A DNA stretch of 64,000 nucleotides, from contig CAVSLD010000005.1 in assembly GCA_963728655.1 (NCBI GenBank), positions 186,001 to 250,000 of the forward strand, in the 5' to 3' direction. The stretch comes from Iamia sp963728655 (lineage in GTDB: Bacteria > Actinomycetota > Acidimicrobiia > Acidimicrobiales > Iamiaceae). Shown piece by piece: positions 23,996 through 32,997 of the stretch (the stretch's first letter is position 1; the number at the start of each line of letters is the position of its first letter). The notes under the pieces are model-generated. The model made no database searches, was not told the origin of the DNA, and saw nothing but the letters and a program-made list of their open reading frames with translations. The position numbers and the translations under genes are program-made.

Positions 23996-26319
23996 CGCCG
24001 GACGGCCTCGAGGACGATGCGGGCCTCCGCCGCGGCCAGGGCCCGCCGGGCCGGGACCACGGCGTCGGCGTTCACGGAGACGGCCCCGATGCCGAAGCGG
24101 ACCAGGCTCTCGGCGAAGGCCGGGTCGCGCGAGGGCGCCAGGCCGCACAGCGACGTCTCCACCCCGAGGGCCTGGCAGGAGGTGACGATCGCCTCGATGG
24201 CGCCCAGCACGGCGGGGTCGGACTCGTCGAACAGCTCGGCCAGGACCTCGCTGTCGCGGTCCACGCCCAGGACCAGCTGGGTCAGGTCGTTGCTCCCGAT
24301 CGACACGCCGTGGATCCCCATGTCGGCGTAGGCGGGCAGGTGGTGCACCACCGAGGGGACCTCCGCCATGATCCAGCGCTGCAACCCCCGCGACGGGCCC
24401 AGAGGACTGCGGTCGATGGCCTCGAAGCACGCCTCGAGCTCCCACGCGGTCCGGACGAACGGGAGCATCACGTGCAGGTTGGGGTGGGCCTCCCGCACGC
24501 GGGCCAGCATCGTCAGCTCGAGGGCGAAGGTGTCGGGGTCCTTGATGTAGCGGTAGGCCCCCCGGTAGCCGATCATCGGGTTCGCCTCCACCGGCTCGTA
24601 GCGGTCACCACCGGTCAGCTGCCGGAACTCGTTGGAGCGGAAGTCCATGGTCCGGTACAGCACCGGTCGGGGCGCGAAGGCGGCCGCCACCACCGCGAGC
24701 TGGGCGGCCATGCGGCTGACGAACTCGCCGCCCTGGCCGGCGGCGATGAGGGCACGGGGGTGACGGCCCCCCAGGGCCTCGGTCACCATGAACTCGCCCC
24801 GCAGGAGCCCCACCCCGTCGACCGGCAGGGCGGCGACGTCGGCGGCACGGTCCGCGATGGCCAGGTTGACCTCGAGACGGGTGGCCAGGGGCACGAGGGC
24901 CTCGGGCGCCACCGCAGACGCCGGGGCCGCCACCGCGGGGAGGCCGGCGGGACGGGCCGGGGCGCCTCGCCGCACGACGCCCTGGGGGGCGTCGACGGTG
25001 ACGAGGTCCCCGTCGTGGAGGACCTGCGTCGCCCGTCGGGTGCCCACCACGGCGGGGACCCCGAGCTCGCGGCTGACGATGGCGGCGTGGCAGGTCGCAC
25101 CGCCGGCGTCGGTGATCAGGCCCCCCGCCCTCCGCAGCACGGGGACCCAGTCGGGCGAGGTCATCTCCGCCACCAGCACCTCGCCGTCGAGGAAGGCGTC
25201 GCCCTCGGCGGGCGAGGCCACCACCCGCACCCGTCCCGACCCGATGGACGGGCCCACGCCCAGGCCGTCGAGCACCGTCTCACCGGTGCCGTCGCCCTCC
25301 GCGCCGTCGCCTCCGGGGTCCCCGCCCCTCCCGGCGGCGGCGGCCGTGAGCGGTCGCGACTGGACGACGTAGAGCTCCGGGCCCACGTAGGCCCACTCGA
25401 CGTCCTGCGGCGCGCCGTAGTGGCCCTCGATGGCCATCCCTGCATCGGCCACCGCCCGCACCTGGGCATCGGTCAGCACCCGCTCCCAGGCCTCCGCCTC
25501 GTCGAGCTGCTCGGTGGCGTCGGTCGACCCGCGCCGGACGATCCGGACGTCCTTGTGACCCACCCGCACCTCGCGCAGGCCGCGGGTCCGGCGGTCGACC
25601 CGATAGGTGTCGGGCTCGACCCGGCCCGAGACCACGACCTCGCCCAGCCCGAAGGCGGCCTCGACCACGAGGCGGTCGGCGGCGGAGGGGTCCTGGGTGA
25701 ACATGACCCCGGCGGTGTCCGAGCGCACCATCTGCTGGACCACCACCGCCATGGCCGGCTCCCCCTCCAGGCCCTGCTCGGTCCGGTAGGCGACCACCCG
25801 GTCGCCGAACAGGGAGGTCCAGCACCGACGCAGGTGGGCGACCACCTCGTCGACCCCACGCACGTCGGTGAAGGTCTCGTTCATGCCTGCGAACGACGCC
25901 TGCTCCGAGTCCTCCCCGGTGGCCGACGAGCGCACGGCCACGAAGCCGTCGCCGCCCAGCCGGGCGTAGGCCGCACCGATCGCGTCCACCGTCTCGTCGG
26001 GCACCGCCACCGCCGCCACCAGGGCGCGGGCCTCGGCGGCCCGGCGGGCCCCGTCGTCGGGACCGCCGTCCGGGGTCTGGGCCAGGGCCGCCACCGCAGC
26101 CCTGACGCCGGAGCGGTCGAGGGCGTCGAGGTACGCCGGCGCGGTGACCACGAAGCCCGGCGGCACGTGGGCACCGGCGGCGCGCAGCTCGCCCAGGTTG
26201 GCGCCCTTGCCGCCGGCCCGGGGCGCGTCGGCCAGCCGGAGGTCGTCCAGGGCCACGACCAGGTCGGTCCGGCCGTCGGAGGGGACCTCCTCGGGGGCCG
26301 GGGGCGTCACGATGGTCAC
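23992..26319 (-). CDS. ppsA: Phosphoenolpyruvate synthase
   Basis: A 775-residue PEP synthase that converts pyruvate, ATP and water to PEP, AMP and phosphate. Domains in order: nucleotide-binding N-terminal domain (GGKGANLGEL; RSSATGEDSEQASFAGMNET; QDVEWAY), phosphohistidine domain (GGATCHAAIVSRELGVPAVVG), and C-terminal PEP-binding barrel (YRTMDFRSNEF; SIGSNDLTQ; SLCGLAPSRDP with the catalytic cysteine). Length fits PpsA better than pyruvate phosphate dikinase. GTG 26319 overlaps the Hsp20 stop. Beside pfkB and under a hypoxia-type box, it suggests gluconeogenic routing of pyruvate in dormancy. Confidence 0.92.
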   Translation of the reverse strand: MTIVTPPAPEEVPSDGRTDLVVALDDLRLADAPRAGGKGANLGELRAAGAHVPPGFVVTAPAYLDALDRSGVRAAVAALAQTPDGGPDDGARRAAEARALVAAVAVPDETVDAIGAAYARLGGDGFVAVRSSATGEDSEQASFAGMNETFTDVRGVDEVVAHLRRCWTSLFGDRVVAYRTEQGLEGEPAMAVVVQQMVRSDTAGVMFTQDPSAADRLVVEAAFGLGEVVVSGRVEPDTYRVDRRTRGLREVRVGHKDVRIVRRGSTDATEQLDEAEAWERVLTDAQVRAVADAGMAIEGHYGAPQDVEWAYVGPELYVVQSRPLTAAAAGRGGDPGGDGAEGDGTGETVLDGLGVGPSIGSGRVRVVASPAEGDAFLDGEVLVAEMTSPDWVPVLRRAGGLITDAGGATCHAAIVSRELGVPAVVGTRRATQVLHDGDLVTVDAPQGVVRRGAPARPAGLPAVAAPASAVAPEALVPLATRLEVNLAIADRAADVAALPVDGVGLLRGEFMVTEALGGRHPRALIAAGQGGEFVSRMAAQLAVVAAAFAPRPVLYRTMDFRSNEFRQLTGGDRYEPVEANPMIGYRGAYRYIKDPDTFALELTMLARVREAHPNLHVMLPFVRTAWELEACFEAIDRSPLGPSRGLQRWIMAEVPSVVHHLPAYADMGIHGVSIGSNDLTQLVLGVDRDSEVLAELFDESDPAVLGAIEAIVTSCQALGVETSLCGLAPSRDPAFAESLVRFGIGAVSVNADAVVPARRALAAAEARIVLEAVRR

Positions 26320-26765
26320 AGCACCGGGATGCGACGGGGCTGGGCGTCGTCCACACGGGGGATCCTGACCGTCAGCACGCCATCGTGGGCGGTGGCGTCG
26401 ACGCCGTCCTCCCGGACCTCGGACGGCAGGACCAGGTCGTAGCGGAGCCTGTCCCGGCCCCGGATCCGGGTCCCGCGGCCCAGCAGGCCGGTGCGCTCCC
26501 GGTCGGTGTGCTCACAGCTCACCGTGAGGTGGCGACCGGCCTGCTCCACGAGGATGTCCCGCTTGTCCACCCCGGGGACCTCCAGCTCCACGAGGTAGGC
26601 GTCGCCGATGTCGCGGACCTCGGCCCGCGGGGCGACGTCGGCGAAGGGATCACGCCGCTCGGTGCGGTGGGGGACGGCGAGGTGGCCCCGTCGGGCCCAC
26701 CAGCGGTGGACGCGGCCGCCCTCGGCGGGGGCGGCGGGAGCGGTGCGGATCAGCGACGCGGTCAT
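26316..26765 (-). CDS. Hsp20/alpha-crystallin small heat shock protein
   Basis: A 149-residue small heat shock protein. The alpha-crystallin domain spans about 45-140 (AEVRDIGDAYLVELEVPGVDKRDILVEQAGRHLTVSCEH, then DGVLTVRIPR) and ends in IPVL, the I-x-V tail that docks on neighbouring subunits. ATP-independent holdase, HspX-like by context. ATG 26765 has AAGGAGG nine bases before it. ATG 26780 (MKEDAM) sits 36 bases from the box and would be the start of a leaderless version. First gene of the unit with ppsA and pfkB. Confidence 0.9.
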   Translation of the reverse strand: MTASLIRTAPAAPAEGGRVHRWWARRGHLAVPHRTERRDPFADVAPRAEVRDIGDAYLVELEVPGVDKRDILVEQAGRHLTVSCEHTDRERTGLLGRGTRIRGRDRLRYDLVLPSEVREDGVDATAHDGVLTVRIPRVDDAQPRRIPVL

Positions 26766-26815
26766 GGCGTCCTCCTTCATCCCCCCGATCCTCACCCGGA
26801 CCCCGGCTGCGGCCC

Positions 26816-26831
26816 AGGGTCCAAGGTCACC
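26816..26831 (-). promoter_or_regulatory. DosR-like box, Hsp20-ppsA-pfkB unit
   Basis: AGGGTCCAAGGTCACC on the plus strand, overlapping the stop of the acyl carrier gene. The hexamer GAGGAT (26788-26793, minus strand) is 23 bases downstream, identical to that of the DUF4389 promoter. Confidence 0.72.
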
Positions 26832-27087
26832 TCCCGGCGCGGTCCGAGGTGGCGCGGGCCACGTACCGGGCGAACCCTGCGACCGAGGACAGTGCCGGGT
26901 AGTCGCGCTCGGGCACGTCGAGCCCGGTGGCCTCGTGCAGGGCGGCCATGAGGTCGAGGAAGTCCATCGAGTCGAGGTCGGCCGCCACCTGGAGGGGCGC
27001 ACCGGGGTCCACCGCGGCCAGGTCGACCTCCGGGGCGATCCCCCCGAGGAGGCGGGTGAGCAGGGTGCCTGCGTCGTGCTCGTTCAC
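26827..27087 (-). CDS. Acyl carrier protein-like protein
   Basis: An 86-residue acyl carrier protein. DLDSMDFLDLMAALHEATG contains the serine (in DSMD) that would carry 4'-phosphopantetheine, and the flanking helices are normal for the family. GTG 27087 overlaps the stop of the E2 gene (GTGA), making it the last gene of the PPOX/ligase/2-oxoacid dehydrogenase operon. A carrier protein after a lipoyl acyltransferase is unusual; it may receive an acyl group from the E2 or the ligase, which is speculation. Confidence 0.83.
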   Translation of the reverse strand: MNEHDAGTLLTRLLGGIAPEVDLAAVDPGAPLQVAADLDSMDFLDLMAALHEATGLDVPERDYPALSSVAGFARYVARATSDRAGR

Positions 27088-28273
27088 AGGTCCTCCGGGG
27101 TGTGCAGCAGGTCGTCGATGGTGGCGAGGAACCGACTGCCCTGGTGGCCCTCGGTGACCCGGTGGTCGGCGGCCAGGGAGGCCCGCACGGTGGGGCGCAC
27201 GCCGAGGAGGCCGTCCTGGGCCCAGGGCCGATCCTTCACCCGTCCGAAGCCGACCAGGGCGACCTGCGGTGGGTGGATCAGGCCGTGCACCTCGTCGGCT
27301 CCCCGGTCCCCCAGGTTGGTCACGGTGATCGTGGCCCCGGCGACCTCGGAGCTGCGGAGGTGCCCGGACCGGGCCCGGGCCACGAGGTCCCGCAGGGCCG
27401 CCATGAGGTCCTCGACGCCGAGGGACCCGGCGTCGGCGATGGTGGGGGCGACGAGGCCCCCGCCGCGGAGCGAGATCGCCACCCCGAGCGCCACCTCCGG
27501 GGCCGGCCGGTACCCCTCACCCCAGGTGCCGTTGAACCCCGGGACCACGCGGGCGGCGACGGCCGTCGCCCGCAGCAGCAGGGCCGACAGGAGCAGCCGC
27601 TCGGTGACGGGGCGCTCGCGGTTGGTCGTCTCCACCCACCGGACCGCCGCACCCAGCTCGATGGTCGTGCCCAGGTGGTAGTGCGGGATCTCGCGGCTGC
27701 CGAGCGCGCCATCAGGGCCCCGGTGACCTGGCGCATCGACTCCTGGTGACGCTCCTGCCCGCTCGGCCCGCGACCGCCGGCCCCCGGTCTCGCCAGGGAA
27801 GGAGGAGGCCCCACCAGGTCGTCGGCCACGACCGCCCCCCCGGGGCCCGTACCCGTCACCACGGCGAGGTCCAGGCCCTCGGCCGCGGCTCGGCGACGGG
27901 CCCGGGGCGACGCCCGCACCCCGCGCCGGCGATGCTGCCGGGCGGGAGGCTCCGGCGCCGGCCCCGCGGGAGGGGCCGGCGCGTCGATCGGGGTTCCGAC
28001 CACCGCCGGGGCCGGTGCCTCGGTGACGGGCTCGGCCACCGTCGGGGCCAGGCGCGCCAGCGGCGTGCCGACGGGCACCTCCCGGCCCGGACCGACCAGC
28101 AGCTCCTCGACGATGCCGTCCTCGAAGACCTCGACCTCGATGTCGGACTTCTCGGTGTCGACCACGGCCACGACGTCGCCTCGGTGCACCCCGTCGCCCG
28201 GTGCGACGCGCCACTCGGTGATGGTTCCGGACTCCATGTCCGCCCCGAGCGCCGGCATCCGGAACTCGCCCAC
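27084..28273 (-). pseudogene. 2-oxoacid dehydrogenase E2 (lipoyl acyltransferase), one frame break
   Basis: Dihydrolipoamide acyltransferase, about 396 residues after correction. A lipoyl domain (MPALGADMESGTITEW; lipoyl lysine in DTEKSD) is followed by a proline-rich linker, a peripheral subunit-binding domain (VRASPRARRRAAAEGLDLAVVTG), then the catalytic domain (PHYHLGTTIELG ... ADHRVTEGHQGSRFL). The usual HxxxDG reads HRVTEG, an Asp to Glu change at a catalytic position. The frame breaks at 27706-27712: 'MRQVTGALMARS' continues as 'GSREIPHYHLG' if one base is added, so probably a consensus deletion. GTG 28273 is used; GTG 28282 is possible. Confidence 0.82.
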
Positions 28274-28274
28274 C

Positions 28275-29257
28275 TCAGGCACCCCCGCCGACGGAGGCCA
28301 GCACGGCCTCGACGATGTCGGGGACCTGCGGGAGGGCGGCCTCCTCGAGGTGGCGGGCGTAGGGGATCGGGCACCTCGGCCGCCGCCACCCGTCCCACCG
28401 GCGCGTCCAGGTCCCAGAACGCCTCCTCGGCGATGCCGGCGGCGACCTCGGCCGAGAGCCCGGCGGTCCGCCACCCCTCGTCGACCACGACGGCGCGGTG
28501 GGTGCGGGTGACCGAGCCGAGGACCGTCTCGGTGTCGAGGGGCCGGAGGGTGCGGAGGTCGACGACCTCGGCGTCGATGCCCCGGCCCTCGAGCTGCTCG
28601 GCCGCGTCGAGGGCCTTCGGCAAGGACCCGCCGTGGGTCACGATGCTCACGTCTCGACCTGGGCGCCGGATGGCCGCGTGGTCGATGTCGGTGGCGCCCG
28701 CCCCCGCAGGGCAGCTCCGCCGCGGTCCCGTAGAGGCCGACGTGCTCGAAGACCACCACGGGGTCGGGGTCGCGCAAGGCCGGGCCGCAGCATCCCCCGG
28801 GCGTCCTGCGACCGTGGCCGGGGCGAGCACGCGGAGGCCGGGGACGTGGGCGTACCAGCCCTCCAGGCTGTGGGAGTGCTGGGCCGCCAGCTGGCGTCCG
28901 GCACCGGTGGCCATGCGGATCACCAGCGGCACGTGGACCTGGCCGCCGGACATGTGCGACAGGGTGGCGGCGTTGTTCACGATCTGGTCGAGGGCCAGCA
29001 GGCTGAAGTTGACCGTCATGATCTCGACGATGGGGTGCATCCCCCCGAGGGCGGCCCCGATGCCGGCACCGACGAAGGCGGACTCCGAGAGGGGCGTGTC
29101 GCGACCCGCTCGGGCCCGAACTCCTCCAGCAGGCCGAGGGTGACGGCGAAGCAGCCGCCGTAGGCACCGACGTCCTCGCCCATGAGGAAGGCACGGGGTC
29201 GTCGTGCAGGGCGTCGCGGAGCGCCTCCCTGGCCGCCTCCCGGTAGGTGGTCCTCAC
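28275..29257 (-). pseudogene. 2-oxoacid dehydrogenase E1 beta subunit, six frame breaks
   Basis: Thiamine-dependent E1 beta of the pyruvate/acetoin/branched-chain dehydrogenase type, about 326 residues when corrected. Recognisable pieces in order: VRTTYREAAREALRDAL, AFLMGEDVGAYGGCF, GGMHPIVEIMTVNFSLLALDQIVNNAA, DPDPVVVFEHVGLYG, RDVSIVTHGGSLPKALDAAEQL, VVVDEGWRTAGLSAEVAAGI, PYARHLEEAALPQV. Breaks lie near 29198 and 29100 (one base missing each) and 28807, 28782, 28709 and 28370 (one extra each). The net of +2 agrees with the interval length. GTG 29257 overlaps the E1 alpha stop (GTGA). The density of breaks suggests poor consensus, not decay. Confidence 0.78.
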
Positions 29258-30265
29258 GGCCCGGCCTCCGTGGTCACGAAGCGCGTGAGGTCCTCGACCG
29301 GCTCGAGGTCGCCGGCCTCGGCGAACGCGACCGCGGCATCGATCTCCTTGTCCACCTCGGCCTCGACGGCGGCGAGGTCGCCGGCGGTGACCGTGCCGGC
29401 CTGCTCGAGGGCCCGGCCCAGGGTCGCGATGGGGTCCCGCTCGCTGCCAGACTCGGCCACCTCCTCCTTGGTGCGGTACCGCTCGGGGTCGTACATGGAG
29501 TGGGCCCGGTAGCGGTAGGTGCGCAGCTCGAGGAAGGCCGGACCGGCCCCGCCCCGCACCTGGGCGACGGCCCGCGCGGGCCGCGCTCTCCACCGCCCGC
29601 ACGTCCATGCCGTCGACGGCGCGGGCGTCGATCCCGTAGCTGCCGGCCTTGCGGACCAGGTCGGTCTCGGACTCCGAGCGGCTCGAGGGCGGTCCCCATG
29701 GCGTAGAGGTTGTTCTCGCAGCAGAAGAGCACCGGGAGCCCCCAGAGGGCGGCCAGGTTGAGGCTCTCGTGGAACTCGCCCTCGGCCACCGCGCCCTCGC
29801 CGAAGAAGCAGGCCGTCACCCCATCCCGGCCCTGCATGTGGTCGGCCAGGGCCAGGCCCACGGCCAGCGGGATGCCGCCGCCCACGATGGCGTTGCCGCC
29901 GTAGAACCGGCGGGAGACGTCGAAGATGTGCATGGAGCCGCCCCGCCCCCGGCTGGCCCCCACCACCTTCCCGTACATCTCGGCCATCACCGCCGCCGCG
30001 GGCACGCCGCGGGCCAGGGCGTGGCCGTGGTCGCGGTAGGTGGCGACCACCGCGTCCTCGGGGCCGAGCGCCTGCATGACGCCGACCGCCACCGCCTCCT
30101 CCCCGACGTAGAGGTGGACGAAGCCCCGCAGCTGCTCTGCGCTGTAGAGCTCGACGCAGCGCTCCTCGAAGCGGCGGATGCGGACCATCTCACGCACGAG
30201 CAGGAGGCCGTGCTCGCGGTCGTCGCCCCGGCGTCGGCCTCGGTCGTGGGGGTGGGCGAGGTCAC
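29254..30265 (-). pseudogene. 2-oxoacid dehydrogenase E1 alpha subunit, three frame breaks
   Basis: E1 alpha of a thiamine-diphosphate 2-oxoacid dehydrogenase, about 336 residues corrected. Key segments: VRIRRFEERCVELYSAEQLRGFVHLYVGEEAVAVG, GRGGSMHIFDVSRRFYGGNAIVGGGIPLAVGLAL, and the thiamine-diphosphate metal motif FFGEGAVAEGEFHES...CENNLYAMGT (GEG where GDG is usual). YRYRAHSMYDPERYRTKEEV is the phosphorylation-loop region. GTG 30265 overlaps the ligase stop; breaks lie near 30218 (one base missing), 29680 and 29578 (one extra each). It forms the heterodimeric E1 with the next gene. No E3 gene is present in the window. Confidence 0.8.
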
Positions 30266-32051
30266 GGGGCCGGCTCCAGGGTGGACAGGTCACCCTCGGC
30301 CAGGCCCAGCTCGCGGGCCCGCAGCAGCCGTCGCATGACCTTGCCGCTGCGGGTGTGGGGCAGGTCGGTCGCGAAGGCCACCTGCCGGGGGGCGACCGCG
30401 GGTCCCAGGCGACGCCGCCCGTAGCCCACCAGCTCGCGGCGCAGGTCCTCCCCCGGCTCGCGCCCGGGGGCGAGCACCACGAAGGCCTTGACGACCTCGC
30501 CGGCGACGGGGTCGGGCACCCCGATCACCCCGGCCTCGACCACCGCCGGGTGCTCCATGAGCAGGCTCTCGACCTCGAAGGGACCGATGAGGTGGCCGGC
30601 CGACTTGATGACGTCGTCGGCCCGACCGACGAACCAGTACCGGCCGTCGGCGTCGCGCCGGGCCACGTCGCCGGTGAGGTACCAGCCGCCGGCGAAGCAG
30701 GCCGCGTAGCGGGCCTCGTCGTCGAGGTAGGCCCGGAACATCGATGGCCACCCCGGTCGGAGGGCCAGCTCGCCCTCGGCGTCGTCCTGGTCCAGCACCG
30801 TCACCTCGCCGTCGCGGACCGCGGCGCGGCCGTCGGGGCCGCGGGCCAGCACCGCGGCCTCGATGCCCGGGAGGGGGCGGCCCATGGAGCCGGGACGGAC
30901 CTCGGCCCCGGGCAGGGTGGCGATCATGATCCCGCCGGTCTCGGTCTGCCACCAGGTGTCGTGGACGGGGAGGCCGAGGGCGTCCTCGGCCCACCGCACC
31001 ACCTCGGGGTTGAGCGGCTCGCCCACGCTGGCCACGAGCCGCAGGGCGGAGAGGTCGTGGGCGCGGGCCAGGTCGGCACCGGCCCGCATCAGCATGCGCA
31101 GGGCGGTGGGGGCCGTGTACCAGACGGTGACGGCCTCGTCCTCGAGCACCCGGTACCAGCGCTCGGCGTCGAAGGGACCGCCCTCGACGATGCTCGTGAC
31201 CCCGTGGGTGAGCGGGGCGATGATCCCGTAGGAGGTGCCCGTCACCCACCCGGGGTCGGCCGTGCACCAGAACACGTCGGCGGGGTGCAGGTCGAGGGCC
31301 GAGTAGCCCGTGGCGTGGTGGGCCACGACCGCATCGTGCACGTGCACCGCGCCCTTGGGGGTGCCGGTGGTGCCGCTGGTGAAGTGGAGCAGGGCGGGGT
31401 CCTCGGGATCGGTCGGCGGGATCTCGAACTCGCTGTCCTGGCCCGCGACGAGGGCGTCGAAGGCCCACGTCGCCGGCGGGCCGGGGTCGGCCGCCGCCTC
31501 GGAGCCGACCAGCACCACGTGGGCCAGGTCGGGGAGACCGTCGAGGACGGGGCACCACGCGGCGCCGGTACAGCTCGGGCGTGGTGACCAGCACCCGGCC
31601 GCCGCCCCGAGCCAGGCGCTGGCGCACCGGCTCGGGCCCGAACGAGGGGAAGAGGGGTGAGGGGACGGCCCCCGCCTTGAGCGTCCCGAGGCGCGGCGAC
31701 GTAGATCTCGGCCCCCCGTCCCAGGAGGGTGAACACCGCGTCGCCCCGCCCCACCCCCAGCGCCCCCAGGGCGTTGGCGAAGCGGTTGGTCGCGACCCGC
31801 AGCTCGCCGTAGGTCACGTCGGTCGTCGACGACGGCCCCAGGCACCGGAGAGCGGTGCGACCCCGGCGGGCGAGGTGGCGGTCGACGGCCTCGTGGGCGA
31901 TGTTCAGCCCCCGGCCGCCCGGCAGGCCGTCGAGGTGACGGCGGGCCGCGTCCCACGAGAAGGCGGCCCGGTAGGCGTCCTCGTCCCCCACGTTGCGCGC
32001 CACGCCCCCGGGCCGCCCCCCGCCGTCGACGGCCACGGTGCGGTCCGCCAC
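30262..32051 (-). pseudogene. Acetyl-CoA synthetase-like AMP-forming acyl-CoA ligase, two frame breaks
   Basis: ANL-superfamily ligase, about 595 residues after correction. The AMP-binding P-loop is in LLHFTSGTTGTPKGAVHVHDA. YGIIAPLTHG, HDTWWQTETGGIMIATLPG and WYLTGDVARRDADGRYWFVGRADDVIKSAGH follow, then RSGKVMRRLLRA with the C-terminal catalytic lysine. WWQTETGG and 'IKSAGHLIGPFEVES' place it with acetate/propionate-CoA ligases, which make acyl-CoA, AMP and PPi. Breaks lie near 31692 and 31552 (one extra base each), with the frames otherwise clean. GTG 32051 is three bases behind the AhpD-like gene. In an operon with a 2-oxoacid dehydrogenase it adds a second acyl-CoA source. Confidence 0.82.
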
Positions 32052-32054
32052 GGA

Positions 32055-32399
32055 TCAGCCCTCACCGCTGAGCTCGTCGAAGGCCTCCCAGGCGCGTGGG
32101 GCGTACACCGACGCCGGCCCGCCGCCCATGAGGAGGGCCACACCGAGCATCTCGGCGACCTCCTCGCGGGAGGTTCCGGCCCGGGCTGCGGCCTGGGCGT
32201 GGAAGGCGATGCACCCGTCGCACCGCTCCACCACCGAGATGGCCAGCGCGGCGGCCTCCTTCAGCCGGGTGGGCACGGCCCCCTCGGCCATGGCGCCGCG
32301 GTGGAGGGCGGCGAAGCCGCCCCAGGCCTCGGGGATCGCCCCCCGCAGCGAGGCGGTCGGGGCCCGCAGGTCGCGCAGCAGGTCGTGGTTGTGGCCCAT
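32055..32399 (-). CDS. Carboxymuconolactone decarboxylase/AhpD-like protein
   Basis: A 114-residue protein of the AhpD-like superfamily. LKEAAALAISVVERCDGCIAFHAQAAARAGTSREEVAEML carries the redox pair C-D-G-C and the downstream histidine, as in alkylhydroperoxidase AhpD. A peroxidase active site with a thiol relay is therefore likely. ATG 32399 is 27 bases after the corrected PPOX stop. AhpD in mycobacteria is recycled by an E2/E3 system; the E2 downstream in the same operon makes that pairing worth noting, though it is inference. Confidence 0.87.
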   Translation of the reverse strand: MGHNHDLLRDLRAPTASLRGAIPEAWGGFAALHRGAMAEGAVPTRLKEAAALAISVVERCDGCIAFHAQAAARAGTSREEVAEMLGVALLMGGGPASVYAPRAWEAFDELSGEG

Positions 32400-32426
32400 G
32401 TCAACGACCCGCTCGGCCCTCTGTCC

Positions 32427-32859
32427 TCATGCCTCCGGCCGGCTGATGCGCCGGCCGGTGACCTCGTCCACCCGGACCTCGATCCACGTCCCCCGCTTCG
32501 CCGGCTCCAACCAGGGCTCGACGCCGAGAGCGTCGAGGGCCGAGGCATCCTCCGGTGAGGACTCGGCCACGCCGCGGGCCACGACGCTCCACCCGCTGTG
32601 GTCGCCGGCGTCCCAGTCGTCGACCTCGAAGGCGACCGGGGAGGCCATCGATCGCAGCCGACAGCTTGCCGCCCGCCGGGCTCCGGAAGGCGATGCGACG
32701 GCCGAGCACCCCGTGGGTGACGGGCAGGACCATGGGGGCGCCCTGGTCGACGAAGGCGAGCCGTCCGATCGGCGCCGCGGCGATCAGCTCCCAGCACTCC
32801 TCGGGGGTCAGGACCTCCAGGCCCAGCCGGTCGACGGTGGTGGTGTCGGTGGTGTCCAT
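32427..32859 (-). pseudogene. PPOX-fold flavin/pyridoxamine-oxidase-like protein, one frame break
   Basis: First gene of the 32.9-26.8 kb operon. About 143 residues after correction. The split-barrel sequence is MDTTDTTTVDRLGLEVL, then CWELIAAAPIGRLAFVDQGAPMVLPVTHGVLGRRIAFRSPAGGKLSAA, continuing in another frame as 'ASPVAFEVDDWDAGDHSGWSVVARG' and '...VDEVTGRRISRPEA'. The break is at about 32649 (one extra base). Paralogues at 32998 and 36579 have the same GRLG, TGRR/W ending. Binds FMN, F420 or heme by family analogy; function unknown. ATG 32859 is 35 bases from its box with no Shine-Dalgarno. Confidence 0.8.
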
Positions 32860-32893
32860 GGGCTGATCGTCGACCGGACGCCGGGTCGCGGGT

Positions 32894-32909
32894 AGGGCCG
32901 TTGGTCACC
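32894..32909 (-). promoter_or_regulatory. DosR-like box, PPOX-ligase-2-oxoacid dehydrogenase operon
   Basis: AGGGCCGTTGGTCACC on the plus strand. The hexamer GACGAT (32866-32871, minus strand) is 23 bases downstream, and ATG 32859 is 35 bases away. Confidence 0.7.
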
Positions 32910-32947
32910 CCTCGTCCACCCCGCCCCGACCCAGGCACGGCGCGGTG

Positions 32948-32963
32948 AGGGACCTTGGGCCCT
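32948..32963 (+). promoter_or_regulatory. DosR-like box, divergent PPOX gene
   Basis: AGGGACCTTGGGCCCT. The hexamer CAGAGT (32986-32991) is 23 bases downstream. ATG 32998 is 35 bases away with no Shine-Dalgarno. It sits 38 bases from the opposite box at 32894. Confidence 0.78.
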
Positions 32964-32997
32964 GGTTGAGGACGGTGGTCGCGGGCAGAGTGCCGCG

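Noticed and set aside
27320..29608. A 762-residue open frame across E1 and E2
   Set aside because: It strings together pieces of three genes in one frame because of frame breaks; only parts match 2-oxoacid dehydrogenase subunits, so it is not one protein.
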